NCBI RefSeq assembly: GCF_030056705.1
Contig: NZ_JASHIC010000032.1
Span: 1-64,000 of the forward strand
Direction: 5' to 3'
DNA: 64,000 nt
DNA from: Flectobacillus longus
GTDB taxonomy: Bacteria; Bacteroidota; Bacteroidia; Cytophagales; Spirosomataceae
Shown: positions 62,447 through 64,000 of the stretch, one piece after another
Position numbering within the stretch: the first letter of the stretch is position 1
Layout: every line of letters starts with the position of its first letter
Translations under genes and position numbers: made by a program
Notes under the pieces: generated by a model
Database searches by the model: none
Seen by the model: only the letters and a program-made list of their open reading frames with translations
Told to the model about the DNA's origin: nothing

Positions 62447-64000
62447 ATGAAATCTAGAAAATCTATTGCTATATCATCTTGTCTGTTTGCTGTATTACTA
62501 TCAACTGCTTCGTGTAACTCGGATTTGCTTGATGTAGTACCAACAGACCGAGTTTCGGATAGTTCCATTCTTACCGACTCAACCCTTTTCGAATCTTACG
62601 TAATCAACCGTTACATGGGTGTACGCTTGACAGACAAAGAAGCGGAAGGTACACCTCCAGGCTTTGGTCGTGGTTTTGAATACGCGATGTGGTCGTCTGT
62701 AACCGATGAGTCTATTTACAACAATGACGATAATACTTGGTTGATTCAAAGAGGTCAATTAGCACCAGAAAATACTGGTATTGCAGGTACTATTTGGGGA
62801 AGAAGTTACCGTAGTATCCGTGAAATCAATTACGCTTTGGCCAATGTTCAGAAAGTAAACATGAGCGCAGGTATGAAAACTCGCTTGTCAGCTGAATTGC
62901 GTTTCTTGAGAGCATTCCGTTATCAGGACTTACTTCGTAACTACGGTGAAGTAGTATTGATGGGTGACAAAGTATATGAATTAGGAGAAGATTTCAGTAA
63001 TTCTGCTATCTATACTCGTTCTTCTATCAAAGATGTTACAGCTTATATCTTAGCTGAACTTGATGCAGCAAGCAAAGACTTACCTACGGCGAATAACAAC
63101 ACAAATTGGAAATTAGGTCGTGCCACTAAAGGAGCAGCCTTAGCGCTTAAAGCACGTATAGCCTTGTATGCCGCTAGTCCATTGTACAATGCAGGTACTT
63201 GGCAAGCAGCAGCTAGCGCAGCCAAAGATGTTATGAATATGGGTATGTATTCACTATACACTGGTGGTTATGATAAATTATTCTTAACAGCTGAAAACAA
63301 CCCAGAAATCATCTTCGAACGTTTGTACACTCGTGGAGCTCGCCACGTGTGTTTAGAAATCTCAAACGCACCAAATGGTTTTGGTGGTTGGGGTGGTAAC
63401 GTGCCTTTGCAAAACTTTGTAGATGCTTACCAAATGAACAATGGTAAATCTATCGATGATGCTACTTCTGGTTACAATCCACAAGATCCATACAAAAACC
63501 GTGACCCTCGTTTTTACATGACGGTTTTGACTAACGATGCAGCCTACAGAGGAAATACAGTTCAAAGCTTTGTACCAGGTGGAAAAGACAGTAAAGATGG
63601 TCCATCTAACTGGAATACTTCAAAAACTGGTTATTACTTGAAAAAATACATGAACGATGCCTTGCCAATCGATAACCCTTGGGATATTGCTGGTACGCAA
63701 CCATGGATTTACTTCAGATATGCTGAAATTTTGTTGAGCTATGCAGAAGCACAAAATGAGGCTGCTGGTCCAGACCAAAGCGTTTACGATGCTGTTAATG
63801 CTATCCGTAAAAGAACAGGTGTAGGTATGCCTGCACTTCCTACGGGCTTGTCACAAGCACAAATGCGTGATGCTATCCGTAAAGAACGTCAAGTTGAATT
63901 AGCCTTTGAAGAACACCGTTATTATGATGTTCGTCGTTGGAAAATCGCCAATGTAACCGAAAATGTTCCTGCTTATGGTATGGATGTAACCAAAAATGGT
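62447..64000 (+). CDS. susD: SusD/RagB-type outer-membrane lipoprotein, partial
   Basis: The frame runs open from ATG 62447 to the window edge (518 codons, no stop). A lipoprotein signal (LFAVLLSTASC, with Cys23 as the acylated residue) leads to the SusD fold: an N-terminal TPR-like part with LLDVVPTDRVSD, LRFLRAFRYQDLLRNYGEVVL, ALALKARIALYAASPLYN and the late WIYFRYAEILLSYAEAQNEA and RKERQVELAFEEHRYYDVRRWKIA motifs. It is the surface lid that captures substrate for the SusC barrel. The alternative ATG 62435 is in frame. The C-terminus is missing because the window ends. Confidence 0.93.
   Translation, partial: MKSRKSIAISSCLFAVLLSTASCNSDLLDVVPTDRVSDSSILTDSTLFESYVINRYMGVRLTDKEAEGTPPGFGRGFEYAMWSSVTDESIYNNDDNTWLIQRGQLAPENTGIAGTIWGRSYRSIREINYALANVQKVNMSAGMKTRLSAELRFLRAFRYQDLLRNYGEVVLMGDKVYELGEDFSNSAIYTRSSIKDVTAYILAELDAASKDLPTANNNTNWKLGRATKGAALALKARIALYAASPLYNAGTWQAAASAAKDVMNMGMYSLYTGGYDKLFLTAENNPEIIFERLYTRGARHVCLEISNAPNGFGGWGGNVPLQNFVDAYQMNNGKSIDDATSGYNPQDPYKNRDPRFYMTVLTNDAAYRGNTVQSFVPGGKDSKDGPSNWNTSKTGYYLKKYMNDALPIDNPWDIAGTQPWIYFRYAEILLSYAEAQNEAAGPDQSVYDAVNAIRKRTGVGMPALPTGLSQAQMRDAIRKERQVELAFEEHRYYDVRRWKIANVTENVPAYGMDVTKNG

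Noticed and set aside
59294-64000. SusC/SusD as part of the maltose island
   Set aside because: They are 40 kb away, directly follow an HTCS and lack the CCATTAACCA element in the leader. There is no reason to link them to maltose.
1-64000. tRNA, rRNA, CRISPR, insertion sequence or prophage
   Set aside because: No cloverleaf with a conserved T-loop, no regularly spaced repeats, and no transposase, integrase or phage structural frame was recognised in any of the reading frames.

Overview
The window is a low-GC chromosome segment from a member of Bacteroidota, most likely an environmental Cytophagales-type bacterium. The sequence evidence is a SusC/SusD pair, a hybrid two-component system, several TAnnTTTG -7 boxes with little sign of Shine-Dalgarno sites, DUF1460, DUF4833, DUF5686 and DUF6882 proteins, and inositol-lipid genes. 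The genus is inference only. I see no rRNA, tRNA, CRISPR array, insertion sequence or phage gene, so this is ordinary chromosome with small catabolic and lipid islands.

Layout. 1-9.9 kb: molybdopterin adenylyltransferase, a TetR regulator, a small secreted protein with an MFS transporter, an aldehyde-dehydrogenase-fold protein that has lost all three core catalytic residues, an NhaD antiporter, a coiled-coil lipoprotein, a universal stress protein and a DUF1460 amidase. 10-19.1 kb: an alpha-glucan/maltose island made of a sugar MFS importer, two exported GH13 amylases, beta-phosphoglucomutase and a GH65 maltose phosphorylase. Four of these five genes carry the same CCATTAACCA element just before the start codon. 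19.2-24.3 kb: an isolated FixH/TauE-type pair, an unknown secreted protein, an S10 carboxypeptidase, and a nitroreductase divergent from an HxlR regulator. 24.3-29.5 kb: a rhamnogalacturonan mini-cluster (CE12 acetylesterase, two GH105 hydrolases, a GntR regulator with a ligand domain).

29.6-41.1 kb is a block of eleven minus-strand genes and the most notable part of the window. It contains myo-inositol-phosphate synthase, a PgpA-type phosphatase, GtrA, a DUF5686 outer-membrane protein, a CDP-alcohol phosphatidyltransferase, DUF4833 and an AUR1-like PAP2 enzyme. Together these give a plausible route from glucose-6-phosphate to phosphatidylinositol and inositol-phosphoryl sphingolipid. A TetR gene and ABC transporter genes lie upstream. 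A 21-bp palindrome occurs at the TetR promoter, in the gap before ino1 and at the end of the adjacent ABC gene, which suggests that this TetR controls the lipid operon.

41.3-54.7 kb: xylulokinase, a Gfo/Idh/MocA oxidoreductase, a multi-PAS protein that has a histidine-kinase phosphoacceptor domain but no ATPase, a TetR regulator, ferritin, a GH9-deacetylase fusion, a MazG-like pyrophosphohydrolase, a DUF6882 protein and an M20 peptidase. 55-64 kb: a hybrid two-component regulator followed by SusC and SusD (cut by the window edge), the start of a polysaccharide-utilisation locus whose substrate cannot be read from this window.
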